Below, in pieces: positions 23,267-33,717 of a stretch of 64,000 bases of DNA. Source of the stretch: Whalleya microplaca (lineage: Eukaryota; Ascomycota; Sordariomycetes; Xylariales; Xylariaceae); the NCBI GenBank assembly GCA_022497155.1, contig MU385730.1, positions 248,001 through 312,000 on the forward strand, read 5' to 3'. Position 1 is the first letter of the stretch; the number at the start of each line of letters is the position of its first letter. Below the pieces are notes generated by a model that made no database searches, had not been told where the DNA came from, and saw only the letters and a list, made by a program, of their open reading frames with translations. The position numbers and the translations under genes are program-made.

Positions 23267-25059
23267 ATGCGAAAATCTACCAATCAGGGCGGTGACGATT
23301 CTGTCAACGAGTCTCCGGCTGGATTGGGAATTGGTGATACTCAGCATTCATCACAGGTTGGGGTAGATATGAAAGATGAAGATCAGTCTGAAAAGGCTAT
23401 CCAAGAACCGCACGTCGAAGACAATGCCGTGTTGAATGGCCGCAAGGACACTATACCTTCACCAATAGCGACACATGATGATTCGAAGAAGCATAGGTCG
23501 TTGAGGCGAGTTTTGCAGATTCTGGGTTGGATGCCAAGGTGGTGTCGTTACGATCCTCAGAATCCGCCTAGCTTTACTCTGTCAATGAACATATTGCTGG
23601 CCTTCGTAGGAACTCCTGCAATGTAAAAAACACCCTTGAGGCTGACCACGAACAGAGCACGACGTTTACAGTTGCGAATCTCTACTATCCGCAGCCTATT
23701 CTCAACGTCATAGCGAAGGACTTCGGCGTCAGTTACGAACGAGCCTCCAATGTTTCTGCTTTGTCTCAGGCAGGGTATGCAGTCGGGTTGCTTTTCTTGT
23801 GCCCCTTAGCGGATATGATCCCACGACGACCGTTTATCCTATTCCTTATATGGGCAACGGCAACTGTTGTAAGTCAATGCTCTTGTGCTGTTGAAGGACC
23901 TGTAAACTAATCCTAGATAGTGGATCGGATTATGCCTGACAAACAACTTCGAGGTTTTCATTAGTTTATCATTTATATGCGGAGTCGGGTAAGTGTTATC
24001 GAATCTCGCTATTAATAAATCCGCATCCCCTTTTGCCTTTGGCTCTGACATTTGGGTAGTACCGTGACGCCGCAGCTCATGCTTCCTCTTGTAGGCGACC
24101 TGGCGCCGCCGCATCGCCGTGCGAGTTCTCTATCCATCGTCGTATCGGGACTAGCCCTTGGCTTGTTAATTGCCAGAGTACTGTCTGGCATTGTGGCTAA
24201 CTTTACTTCCTGGAGAAATATCTACTGGCTGGCCTTCGGCGCCCAGTACCTGACTCTAATCTTGCTCTTCTTTTCGCTCCCAGATTACCCAGCCAAGAAT
24301 GAGGGGCTTAATTACTTTACAGCGCTTTGGGACATGGTGGTTATGGTTACCAGGGAGCCTCTTCTCACCCAAGCATGCATTATTGGATTCATGCTCAGTG
24401 CTGCCTTCACCTCTTTCTGGACGACCGTGACGTTTCTCCTTGCATCACCGCCATTTGAATACTCCTCACTTGAGATCGGGCTATTCGCATTCATTGGGAT
24501 TACAGTCATTGTACTTGCCCCAGTGTGGTCACGTCTGATCACCGATCGATTCGTGTTTCTGTTCTCGACTGTTCTGGGCCTCTCCTTCGAGTTAATCGGT
24601 ATTATCATCTCGACATTTATCGGAAGCTTCACAGTAGCAGGCCCGATCCTCCAAGCCATCATGGGAGATTCTGGCGCGAACTTTGCGCACACGGCCAACC
24701 GGAGTAACATCTACACTCTGGATTCTAAGGCAAGGAACCGCGTTAACACGGCCTATATGGTCTTTAGCTTCGCGGGCCAGATTACGGGGACAGCGGTTGG
24801 AAACCGTCTGTACGCCCAAGGAGGTTGGGTTTGGAGTGGAAGCTGCAACATCGCCTTCATTGGCGTGGCCATCATTGTCGGTCTGATCAGAGGTCCGAGA
24901 GAGACGGGCTGGATAGGCTGGTCGGAAGGTTGGAATGTGAGAAAGGACAATGCGCTGAAGAAGGAATCAGATGCTTTAGCCGAAACTGTACTTGAAGATG
25001 CATTACCGCCACTAGAGCAAACAGCTGGAGAGAGGTTCCCAAGCGAACCTAACCGATAA
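23267..25059 (+). CDS. Major facilitator superfamily transporter (multidrug type)
   Basis: Four exons: 23267-23605, 23656-23868, 23921-23988 and 24060-25059, giving 539 residues. The N-terminal 90 residues are hydrophilic and cytosolic; TM1 begins at SFTLSMNILLAF. The sequence FTVANLYYPQPILNVIAKDFGVS, followed by GLLFLCPLADMIPRRPFI, has the loop-2 motif of drug:proton antiporters and resembles the bacterial YnfM/Bcr type. Further helices include SIVVSGLALGLLIARVLSGIVA and GLFAFIGITVIVLAPVWSRLI. The tail is acidic. Likely a plasma-membrane exporter; the substrate is unknown. Introns are 50-71 bases. No biosynthetic enzyme lies beside it, so a metabolite-cluster role is not supported. Two hairpin-forming repeats follow it downstream. 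Confidence 0.87.
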
Positions 25060-25184
25060 ATACGGTGTGAGTTTGAGGAGGATATATACTTGATATCACA
25101 GTTACAGTGTGTGCAATGATCATTTAGGTGCTGCCGTGATCACTCTAGTTGACTAAAGTAGAATTGTGTAAAAGTCTAAGATCT

Positions 25185-25266
25185 AAAAGATCTTCTAGTT
25201 GCTTAGAAGATCTTTTTTAAGCCTATGGATCTCGGAGCAATAATTGTTCCGAGATCTATAGGCTTA
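25185..25266. repeat. Two adjacent hairpin-forming inverted repeats
   Basis: The first has arms AAAAGATCTTCTA and TAGAAGATCTTTT-like sequence (25185-25216) around a short loop. The second has 19-base arms, TAAGCCTATGGATCTCGGA against its reverse complement with one mismatch (25218-25266), around an 11-base loop. They lie about 125-210 bases after the MFS stop codon. They may be a miniature transposon remnant or a 3' end structure; I see no flanking target duplication. Confidence 0.6.
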
Positions 25267-25433
25267 AGGCACTATAACTAATACCCCTATTATCGTGACA
25301 CTTGAGGATACATATAGTACGAACTCTCTAAATGATGTCATGAGGTCAAAGTCTGTGAGACTTGTCCCATGGTTAATGAACCTTTCACCCAAACTTAGGG
25401 AGAATCCTGGCGCACAATGCTGGGACTAAGTTA

Positions 25434-25473
25434 CTGTCAAGTATATGTTTACTATTACTTATATACTTGATAG
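25434..25473. repeat. Hairpin-forming inverted repeat
   Basis: Arms CTGTCAAGTATAT and ATATACTTGATAG pair with one mismatch around a 14-base AT-rich loop. It is the third such structure within 300 bases. Confidence 0.5.
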
Positions 25474-26508
25474 TGTCATAGGGGACTTCTATTTTGCTAG
25501 TGATGCCATTGCTCATAGATAACAATCCAAGGTAATTCGCATTGGCTTGCTACCTGTTGCCGAGAGCCCTTATCTGTGCCGTAGATTAAGAATCAAAGTG
25601 TTACCAATATTGACTGTCACTATCGGCCATCCCTTTAACTAAGTCTGAAAGAGTCAATTGTACCTAAATCATGTCTTGAGTTAGGTATAAGGCAACAACA
25701 TCAGACAACAAGAGTCTTTAAGCCCCGGTTATTAGGCATATGATTGTATTTGAGGGTTGAAGATTGGAGGCGTCAGTTGCGGATGCATTTCATGTATTGA
25801 ATTCAATACTCCGGATAAGACTCAGGTAGTAACAATATGTATGTAGTGTTTGCCCACAACTAGATTCTACAATGGCTTGCTGTGAATGGTGACTTTTCAG
25901 GATGTATTCATATGTTAACAATCAATAACTGCAGAGATTGACGATTTTAGAAGTGTCAGTTTGAACATTGTATCCAACTAGTAGAGTGCTATTGTTTCGC
26001 CATTCATTGAATATTGTTGCTATCCAACCGATTCCCTGGACCTGTTGGCATTCACTAGAAAGCCCTAGTCATATGCAACAAGAGTCTCAGGGGTGACCCA
26101 ACCTATAATATTCAATATGAAGTCGAGCAAACACAGCTATTGTGTGCTGCATTCACTCTCCTTCAGTATTAATACTTCTACCTCCCCACGCCTTCATGTC
26201 TATTGTCAGTATCTATTGTTCTGATCTATTACCCCGTGGGTACTCCAACAATAGAACTGCTGTTTCATTTTACATATAAATACCACACTCCTAGTCATAA
26301 TTTCTGTCATCTGTAGTATTACACAAAAGACTACTAGAGAGAAAACTTCTATTGGACATATATATTTCTCCATACCGAAGCCCCTTTCTCCTTGGTCCTC
26401 TTCCCATCTTTTCGACGGACTGCTTTTACAACGCCATCCCAACCCAGAACATTCTAAGCATCGGTCATTCTTTACTATCTACAGCAACCAACCTGTCATC
26501 CACTCACC
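25474..26508. other. Intergenic region, promoter of the RRM gene
   Basis: AT-rich sequence with no ORF of note. The last 100 bases (ACCAACCTGTCATCCACTCACC before ATG) are a typical C/A-rich fungal leader. Confidence 0.45.
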
Positions 26509-27516
26509 ATGGCCTGCCCACCGGAAAACCATTTCGCAGCTTTTCCTGGTCATCCGGTACGTTACGACGACGTTGCCTTCAAGATCGACGTTTTCGTCTG
26601 GTACCCTGAACGCGATGAATGGCGTAACCCATTGACGCGTTTCGTCGATACACTTCCCGTTACCCCGTACTCGGCGTCTCAATCAGGGCTTCCGGAATAT
26701 GTCCAAGCCGGTCTCGCGCGAAGACGCAATGCACAGGCTGCGCTGGCGTCCCAAGCTCGAACCCGCCAAGTATATAACAACACAGGAGTGGCTGCCTCGC
26801 TCCATCGACAAGCACGTCCTCAGCAAGAACCATTTTTGGCAACACCGGGACCTTCGACACAAGGCCGTCGAGCAAACACATGGAATGTCCCAACGCAAAC
26901 CCATGGCTACCAAGGTTGTGTCAAGAACAACGAAAGCGTGGACATACTCCAGACTGAAAACTGCGCTGTGTTCCTTAGAAATCTTCCCTTTAATTGTGAT
27001 ATTCCACTTCTGCTAGGAAGTCTCCGCAATATCGGCAAGATTTACGCATCGAACATCGTTCCACCCAGCGACCGCTTCGATACGGCCGGCGCAAAGATCG
27101 TATTCTTCGACAGATCGGCCGTGGACAATCTTTTCGAGCAGATAAAATCTAAACGCTTGACCGTCGGCGAACGCTTCCCTGAAGTTGTACACAACCGCCA
27201 CCGAGCCGCTGCCCAGCCTGTATCGAACAAGTCACGCGTTGTCATCATCATGGGACCACCAGAAATAGTGAACCCAGCTCATCTCCGACACTTCTTCGCG
27301 GGGGCCAATTTCTGGTACGACATCGACCAGATCACAACCTGTTGGGAGGAACCGGGCCAACGTGTCATGGAATGGCACTTTTCCTCATTCAGATGCCAGG
27401 CTTCCAATGCTATGAGGGCAATATATGAGAAAAAGGGAAGTTCCTTTCGCAACAAGCAGGAACAGGAGCTTTGGGCCAAGGTTACCGCGACTTGGGGTAT
27501 TGACCCCTGTGCGTAG
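26509..27516 (+). CDS. RRM-domain RNA-binding protein (lineage-restricted type)
   Basis: A single exon of 335 residues. Residues about 152-220 form an RNA-recognition motif: CAVFLRNLPFN is an RNP2-like strand, and the weaker AGAKIVFFDRSAVDNLF occupies the RNP1/helix-2 position. A second RRM-like fold lies at about 242-310 (RVVIIMGPPEIVNPAHLRHFF, then VMEWHFSSFRCQASNAMRAIYE). The first 150 residues are low in structure, with a basic RR-rich stretch. The start is set by CCATGG in a good context after a C-rich leader. Related proteins occur as scattered multicopy families in plant-associated ascomycetes; the biological role is not established. Absence of introns, unlike most neighbours, is notable. 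Confidence 0.75.
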   Translation: MACPPENHFAAFPGHPVRYDDVAFKIDVFVWYPERDEWRNPLTRFVDTLPVTPYSASQSGLPEYVQAGLARRRNAQAALASQARTRQVYNNTGVAASLHRQARPQQEPFLATPGPSTQGRRANTWNVPTQTHGYQGCVKNNESVDILQTENCAVFLRNLPFNCDIPLLLGSLRNIGKIYASNIVPPSDRFDTAGAKIVFFDRSAVDNLFEQIKSKRLTVGERFPEVVHNRHRAAAQPVSNKSRVVIIMGPPEIVNPAHLRHFFAGANFWYDIDQITTCWEEPGQRVMEWHFSSFRCQASNAMRAIYEKKGSSFRNKQEQELWAKVTATWGIDPCA

Positions 27517-27836
27517 ATGAAAATGGGCTGGTTAGAAGGGCGCAAATGTTCATATAGCGTCTAATAGATATAGGAAATCAACATTGTTAAACTATGAAAA
27601 CATAGTACAGTTCATCTCTCCTTGAAGAGATCCGGGACATAGCCCTTTATTAATTGTCCAAGTACTTGTCCGATTGCTCTGACGTGGTCACATGAGAAGA
27701 AGTGTTAAAATCTTGGCCCAGCTTCACCCAATACAGGTTTCAAATAGGCAACAATGCTAACTGGCACCACCCCATCAATTCCAGGGCCACTTTTGTTGAT
27801 GATGGGGTATAAGTACCCAGGTGCTGTCCATGCCAT

Positions 27837-29042
27837 CTAAACGCAGACCCAAATAAATCCCAAATAATGTGTGTCAACTTGGTAGACCGAACCTATCACG
27901 TCTTCGATAACAATACCTAAAGGTTGGATACAGAAGAAACGAAACGCCCCAGACTCTCGAGCCGGTATCCCTATCCCAAAAATATTAAGTCTAGAGCAGC
28001 ATAGCAGCCTCCTAAAACTACTCACCTGAAGAAAAGTCGATGGCAACATGCCAGATTCCAGATATAACGAATATCAACCACACGCGTGTGTATCGCACTA
28101 TCCTACTACCCCTTCTCAACCGCAATACGTTGTAGATCAAGTATTTCGATATTATGTTAAGCCTGTGGGTGTTGATTTGATGCCAGAAAGTGCTAAACAA
28201 AGAGTGAGAGGGCTGGGATGTACTGTTCAGCCCCCTTAGACATACCTCCAGAAATACCTCAGGCTGCGGATATCATGAATAGGTCCGTTGAATGGCGGCC
28301 AGTCTTCTGGGGCATTCAAGCCTACCGCTACGCAGACGAAGGCCGCGATGGAATAAACGCCCCGCTGAAATGCTATTAAACCGACACCGAGTCCGACTGC
28401 AGCGAATAATCTCATGATGAGCTCCTCAAGTGACACGTCCTGGATTCTGGAAAGTAAACCGATTTTGTCGAGGGAGTAGAATTTCTCGGCGATATTTATG
28501 TCTGATGAAGAGTCCATGGCATCCAATACCAGATAACAAAACACCACGGTTAATGCTGTATGCGTAAGGAAACGTACACGAGAGGAACGCAAATTTTCGT
28601 CTAACTGAGGCAGATGCTTAACTTGGTACGGCGTGTTCACGAAACGCCACGAGAAGAAAACCGAAAAACCAAACTTCAGTCGACAAATTATATCTGATAG
28701 ACGCGCCTCCTTCCGACCTAACTTATTAGGCAACCTGGGGGATACAGCTTGCGACGTGCCCCTGATCAAATCATTCATGGGACCTTGCAGCTCGAAGCTC
28801 CACCGAGTGAGAACGGCGACATCAAGGTAATGTAAAAGCGAGAAGAGAGTATATCCACCGACAGCCGATGCCCAGGAGCTTCTGGGAATATACGCGGGGC
28901 AATTCAAAAGGCAATGCCAGGTTAAGGCACTCAGAATGGGGAGAGAGGCTACGCGTAGAAACGAGAAAGCTGAGGTAAACCCAATGATGATGGCGGTGAG
29001 CAGAACCACGGCGAATGAGTCGAACAAAGGATGGTAGTCCAT
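27837..29042 (-). CDS. Wax-synthase-like membrane O-acyltransferase, interrupted near the C-terminus
   Basis: Three exons on the minus strand: 29042-28246, 28192-28026 and 27955-27837, giving 360 residues to the first stop. Hydrophobic segments occur throughout, and the family core LNAPEDWPPFNGPIHDIRSLRYFWSTFWHQ is clear, with the catalytic histidine in FWHQ. The downstream piece GIWHVAIDF, then FFCIQPLGIVIEDV, also matches the family. The family is membrane-bound O-acyltransferases of fungal wax or terpenoid acetyl-transfer. The reading frame stops at TAG (27837-27839) inside a conserved segment: GFIWVCV, stop, MAWTAPGYLYPII, and stays open in the same frame for a further 44 codons to 27705. 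So the gene either carries a nonsense mutation or yields a shortened protein. Acyl acceptor unknown. Confidence 0.75.
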
Positions 29043-30267
29043 AATCCTTGGATGTTGACGTTTGATGAAGGGAGGAGGTATGGGCCAGCCACTGAAGACT
29101 CAAAGCTGAAGAATCAGACAGAGGGTGGGTACCGCGACGGTGAAGGAAGAGCCTGAGTGTCATCAAGCTAATAAAGCGAGTTAGGCTCGATTTCTAATAG
29201 CGCTATTGATATTCGCCTTGTTAGCTCGTTTGTCCTGTCAGCTCTGTTAAGCCTGGGTCCACTTAACATCAATATACCTCTTCATCGCATCAACACCTAC
29301 CGGCGATATATTCATATTTTGGACACATTTTTGCATCTTTTATTAGGCCCATATAATCTCTAACGCTATCTATTCGTGTAGTCAGTTAGCAGCACACTCC
29401 TATCTGGCAGACAACCGGTGCACCGCTTTATACCTACCCTCTAATCAAAGACTACCATGAAGAATAAGTTAACCGGAACCTTTAAAGGACTTTGAACCAA
29501 GACAGTATAAATTGAAATCCATCTGAAGCATCATAGCGCACTCTTCTTCTTTCTTCCTTTTCTCTGCTGCTTGTTGCTTTTCAGAAGTAGCAATCTGGAT
29601 TACGATGTGCTACGGACACAAAAGCTTTACCCCCTAGAAACAAGATGAAGACTGTGATCATTATAAATAAATGTTCAACTGTAAAATCATCAATCTATAC
29701 CTATATATATGTGCCTGACGGAACCGTTCCTCAGGGAATCACTGCCTAGACCTATTCGACCTAACTAGGTATGTACTTAAGAAAATGATACTATCATTAT
29801 GTTTCTTGCTCTAGCTTTAAACTAGTAATATGTCTCCAATGCATTCCAGGATCTAATAAAGTCCGGTGTATAGCCCCAAATTGGGGGTTTAAGACTGAGT
29901 CTCTCCATGCCAAAAGAATCAGTCAGCTACGTAACCTCATATAGGGTGATTTACAAGCATGGTCGTCTCTACTGTGGCTAACGTTAATCCTTTCCGAGTT
30001 GAAGATAAGTGACCATCCTTAATTGCTAAAGCTATTAACGACATGTGGCTGCATCTTGTTCTCTAAATAGACCGATTCATCTCCTAGGATAACTTACTCC
30101 ACTTATGTAAGCTTAATCACTCACGAGCACTCCACAAACCACAAGGACTCAATTTCACCATAAAAGAATGACAATTAATTATATTATTCATAGAGGATAT
30201 GAACGAGTGATTTACTTAGTAGTTGCCTTCAATCATCAGGTGGGAGATTTCGGCAGACAAACTTTTA
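29043..30267. other. Intergenic region
   Basis: AT-rich sequence between the divergent wax-synthase promoter and the 3' end of the esterase gene. No gene or repeat of note. Confidence 0.45.
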
Positions 30268-32275
30268 TTACTCCATAATCCACGGCCCAAGGTCCGCCCA
30301 GAGTTGACACCTTTTGCCACGTCCATCCTCCCAAGCTGCACCTTCAACTACCTCAAAGAGTGCTTCTAAGGGCGATGATGAGTCATTGCCAGGGATATAG
30401 CTCGTGACTTGAATAGTAGTTCCAAATACAGCCTGGGGCGTATCCACCGGCACACCACCTGTCATGTTCAAGTTGAGCATCCAGTTCTCTCCAAGATCCG
30501 CTTTCCACTGAGGCCATATTCCTGAACCCGCTGCCGTAATGTTGCCACCGTCTGGAGTGGTCGTCTGTACCGTGCTGAGGGTAGGATCGCCATGCACGAT
30601 AAAGTTCCCCCAGATCTGTTGAAACGCCGTGCGGAACACCTTGTCCATGCTTGTACCGTTGATCTCCGGGTCGGCCTTTAGTGGGACTAGGTCCGACCCG
30701 TGTGGGGCGGGCGGGACGGAGAATTGGTAGTGCCAGGCATTCTTATTCTGCTTCGCGCCGTAGGCGTCCGAGAGCCAGTAGGAGGGGCAGACGAACGTCG
30801 ACTCTGCGTACAGGTTGACGGCGGCTTGCTGCCACCCGACAGCCCACCCCGAATTCGTCGTCGAGAAGGGCTCATGTTGGCCATCGGAGTTGGTAAGAAT
30901 GCCGGATGAGGCAGAGGGCACAGAATAGAGCTCCAGGATACTAGTCACGTTCTCCTCGCTTAGCAGTGGATAGTTGGTCTGTAGCCAACCTCTGAATGTG
31001 TCCCCAGATGTTATGTTGAAGGGAACAAAATACACCGCCTCGTTGGCATTATGCCCTACCAATACTCGAACGCCGTTGACCTCGCCTCCCTTTAGGAGCT
31101 GTTCGGTTGGTCTCTCCTTAATGAACGTGCCATCTGTGACAGGAAGAAAAGCCCATTGGCCATAGATTCCCGAAGCGGTGACTTCGGCGCTCGCATTCTG
31201 GAGAACAACTGTGTCTGCAGATACCAAGCAGTCGAATACAGAGCTATTCGATGCAACGACGTCATCTGCAAGACAACCGACTCTTTCTGCAAATCGATTG
31301 TAAGAATCGGAAGGCTGTGCGCCGTCGAAATTCCTGAGGTGACCATTAGCATGTTTTGTCCACCTTGATTCCCTTGCCATTGAGTTTTTACCATTGCGTG
31401 GGCAGATACGGACTTGACGCAATTATGCCTTTGAATAAAGCATCGCCATCATTGCCCCCATTTGCCATGCTAAGTAGCATGACCGCACCACCTCCTGCTG
31501 ATTCACCAACAACAGTCACTTGCGTAGGGTCTCCGCCGAAGAGGTTGATATACCTCTGAACCCATAGCAAGGCAAAGTGCATATCGTGTATCCCTGCATT
31601 CGGCACACCGGATTGGGCGAGCTCGGCGGACGATAGAAACCCGAAGGCGCCCATTCGATACTGAATCGCAACCACAATGTACGCGTTCCCATTGGTTCGG
31701 ATTAGCTCGGCGTAGTTGTCCAGATGCGAATTCCCACTTCCGTAACCCCCACCATCTGAATCCCGTTAGAATCGAGAAGCTTACGGGAGAGGGATATGCG
31801 TACGAATCCAGACCATAACTGGCAAATTCTTCTTGTTCGCAGGCGCTTGGATGTTGAGGAAGAGGCAATCCTCATCACCACTTGGGGCGTCCGGCGCCGG
31901 CCTTTCACGTGTTAGAGTTTACTTCTTTTTTCGACTTCGATATACGTACCCAGGAGCATTCGGTGTCTGAGGGCACTGTGGCGCATAATTGACTGCTGGG
32001 GTTACTTGACTTGCATTCTCGGCTGGGGCTTGAGGTGGCTGCCATCGTAGTTTGCCTATTGGTGGAGCAGCATATCTGATTCTATATCATAGTCAATATC
32101 CTATGCTGTAATTCAAGAGACCATGAAAGAAGTACCCGTTGAAAACATTCAGGTCGAAATTCGCATCATGTACTCCTTGGTACCGGGCGTAGCCGAGATC
32201 GACGACCGGTGCTGACGTGGTCTGGGCTGAGCACGAGCGGAAGAGCACCGCGAGGGTAAAGAGCCTCTTCAGCAT
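30268..32275 (-). CDS. Secreted type-B carboxylesterase/lipase
   Basis: Five exons on the minus strand: 32275-32136, 32081-31950, 31901-31804, 31755-31392 and 31333-30268, giving 599 residues. The N-terminus MLKRLFTLAVLFRSCSA is a signal peptide. Family hallmarks follow in order: GIRYAAPPIGKLRWQPP, SGDEDCLFLNIQAP, VMVWIHGGGYGSGN (oxyanion hole), and GESAGGG with the catalytic Ser near residue 209. The acid member is probably Glu 343 in LVGHNANEAV and the base His 492 in NFIVHGDPT. Several N-glycosylation sequons occur (NAS, NSS, NIT, NGT, NMT). The protein probably hydrolyses esters outside the cell; the specific substrate (lipid, feruloyl or xenobiotic ester) cannot be told. All introns are short with GT...AG ends. 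Confidence 0.9.
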
Positions 32276-33621
32276 CCTTATAGAGAGCAGGACGCTCAGG
32301 TACCGAAAACAGAGACTGAAGCTAAAGGGAGCAAGCTTCAGGTCTGGATGGAAGACAGCCCACCACTTGGTAAGATATAGACATCAGGAACCAGGCTCTC
32401 GGGGTCGGGCACATTATAACTAAGACTATCTGAGGGTCTGGGATCTTCTGACCCCAGGACCCCTGGCTCTTGTATTCCTTCGTATACGCATGGATACTTA
32501 TAGCTGCGGTGGCAGTGGGATCTATTGTATGGTAGGCAGTACATTGAAGGTAGATCTAATTAGGGCTGTAAAGTCAGCAATGCAACCTCACGGTCAAAGC
32601 TTGATGGCAAGGATAAGATGCATACTTATATGGGGCTAATGGGGAACGCACGGGAGGAACGCGTAGGTGTGCAAGGGAATTCGGTTCGAATTTTAAGCAT
32701 TCTGCTATTATTTTGTGAAATTCGCTCCGAATGTCCAAACCTGCCGCCCTACATTTTGGTATTGTCCATCCGTGCCATCCTTGCCACCTCGGCACATATA
32801 AATTGAGAGCGCTATTCGGCCAAGTGGTGGAGCACAAACGGAGCGCCTACTCTCCTACATTTACCAACTAGATACAGTATATAGCGGTATGTGTCTATAA
32901 AAGAATGATGATACACGTGAAAGGCATATTCCGTAGTCACGCTACGAAAACCAAATAGGGGTATAGAAAGAGGAACTTCCCGTTGGGAGTAACCCAAGGC
33001 TTCCGTCGCCCCATTTTGTAGTTTCATGCGAATGCGAAGGATTCATTACCTAAACCCGCGCCCTCAATAGTCATCTTGACAACCCACTCGAAATATTAGA
33101 GAAACCTGAATTTTATGTCTCTAAATATAACAATTAGAAATGGAACCTACCAATAGTCTTTGTCTACCATATTCTACTTCAAGAATTATGACCCCGGCAA
33201 ATGCGGATTGGGTTTTACTTTATGCTATCGGGACCATTGTCCATCCAATGGCCTCCCGAGCTTTAACGACAAGCTTTTGCAGCTGTCGTAATTCATCGCG
33301 TATATGTTGGTCAACTCCTTACAGCACTCTGTTGGCCAACCTCTTTCTAGAACGGTTACATTGTACTACACAGCATTCCGATACGAGGTCTTTGTGAATA
33401 GGGCCGATCTTTCAAGACATACGTGAAAGGGACTGATGTTGACAAAGGCTTCGCTCTTGATGTCGTGCAACCTAGGTGGCAAGGAAACCCTAACAAAGAT
33501 CATCAGTTGTAGTTAAATATCCATGCACCGAAAGACTTGCTGCAAATCATATCTCAATCTTCACCAACTTGAGCAACACAAACTCAACCTAAAAAATCAA
33601 TACTTATAACACACTCACAAC
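32276..33621. other. Intergenic region
   Basis: The stretch carries the esterase promoter on the minus strand and the leader of the small CaaX ORF on the plus strand. The last 90 bases are A/C-rich, ending CACTCACAAC before ATGG. No other gene is supported. Confidence 0.45.
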
Positions 33622-33717
33622 ATGGAGTCAATTAAGAATGCCGTCAAACTGCCCGAGTCGCAGTGGGACCAGAATCAGGGAGGACGCATCGACTGGGGCA
33701 GCTGCTCGGTGATGTAA
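33622..33717 (+). CDS. 31-residue peptide ending in a CaaX prenylation box
   Basis: The frame opens MESIKNAVKLPES and closes GGRIDWGSCSVM followed by TAA. The last four residues, Cys-Ser-Val-Met, fit the CaaX farnesylation consensus (Met at X favours farnesyltransferase). The start context CACAACATGG and the A/C-rich leader match highly expressed fungal genes. Lipopeptide mating pheromone precursors of ascomycetes are of this size (about 20-35 residues) and end the same way, so an a-factor-like pheromone is one reading. The usual polar T/Q-rich precursor and GYC/YC ending are absent, so another small prenylated peptide is equally possible. No intron is needed. No mating-type or pheromone-processing gene lies nearby. 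Confidence 0.45.
   Translation: MESIKNAVKLPESQWDQNQGGRIDWGSCSVM

Noticed and set aside
18606..32275. Secondary-metabolite gene cluster (two MFS genes, acyltransferase, esterase)
   Set aside because: No polyketide synthase, peptide synthetase, terpene cyclase or P450 is present, and spacing and strand order are irregular.
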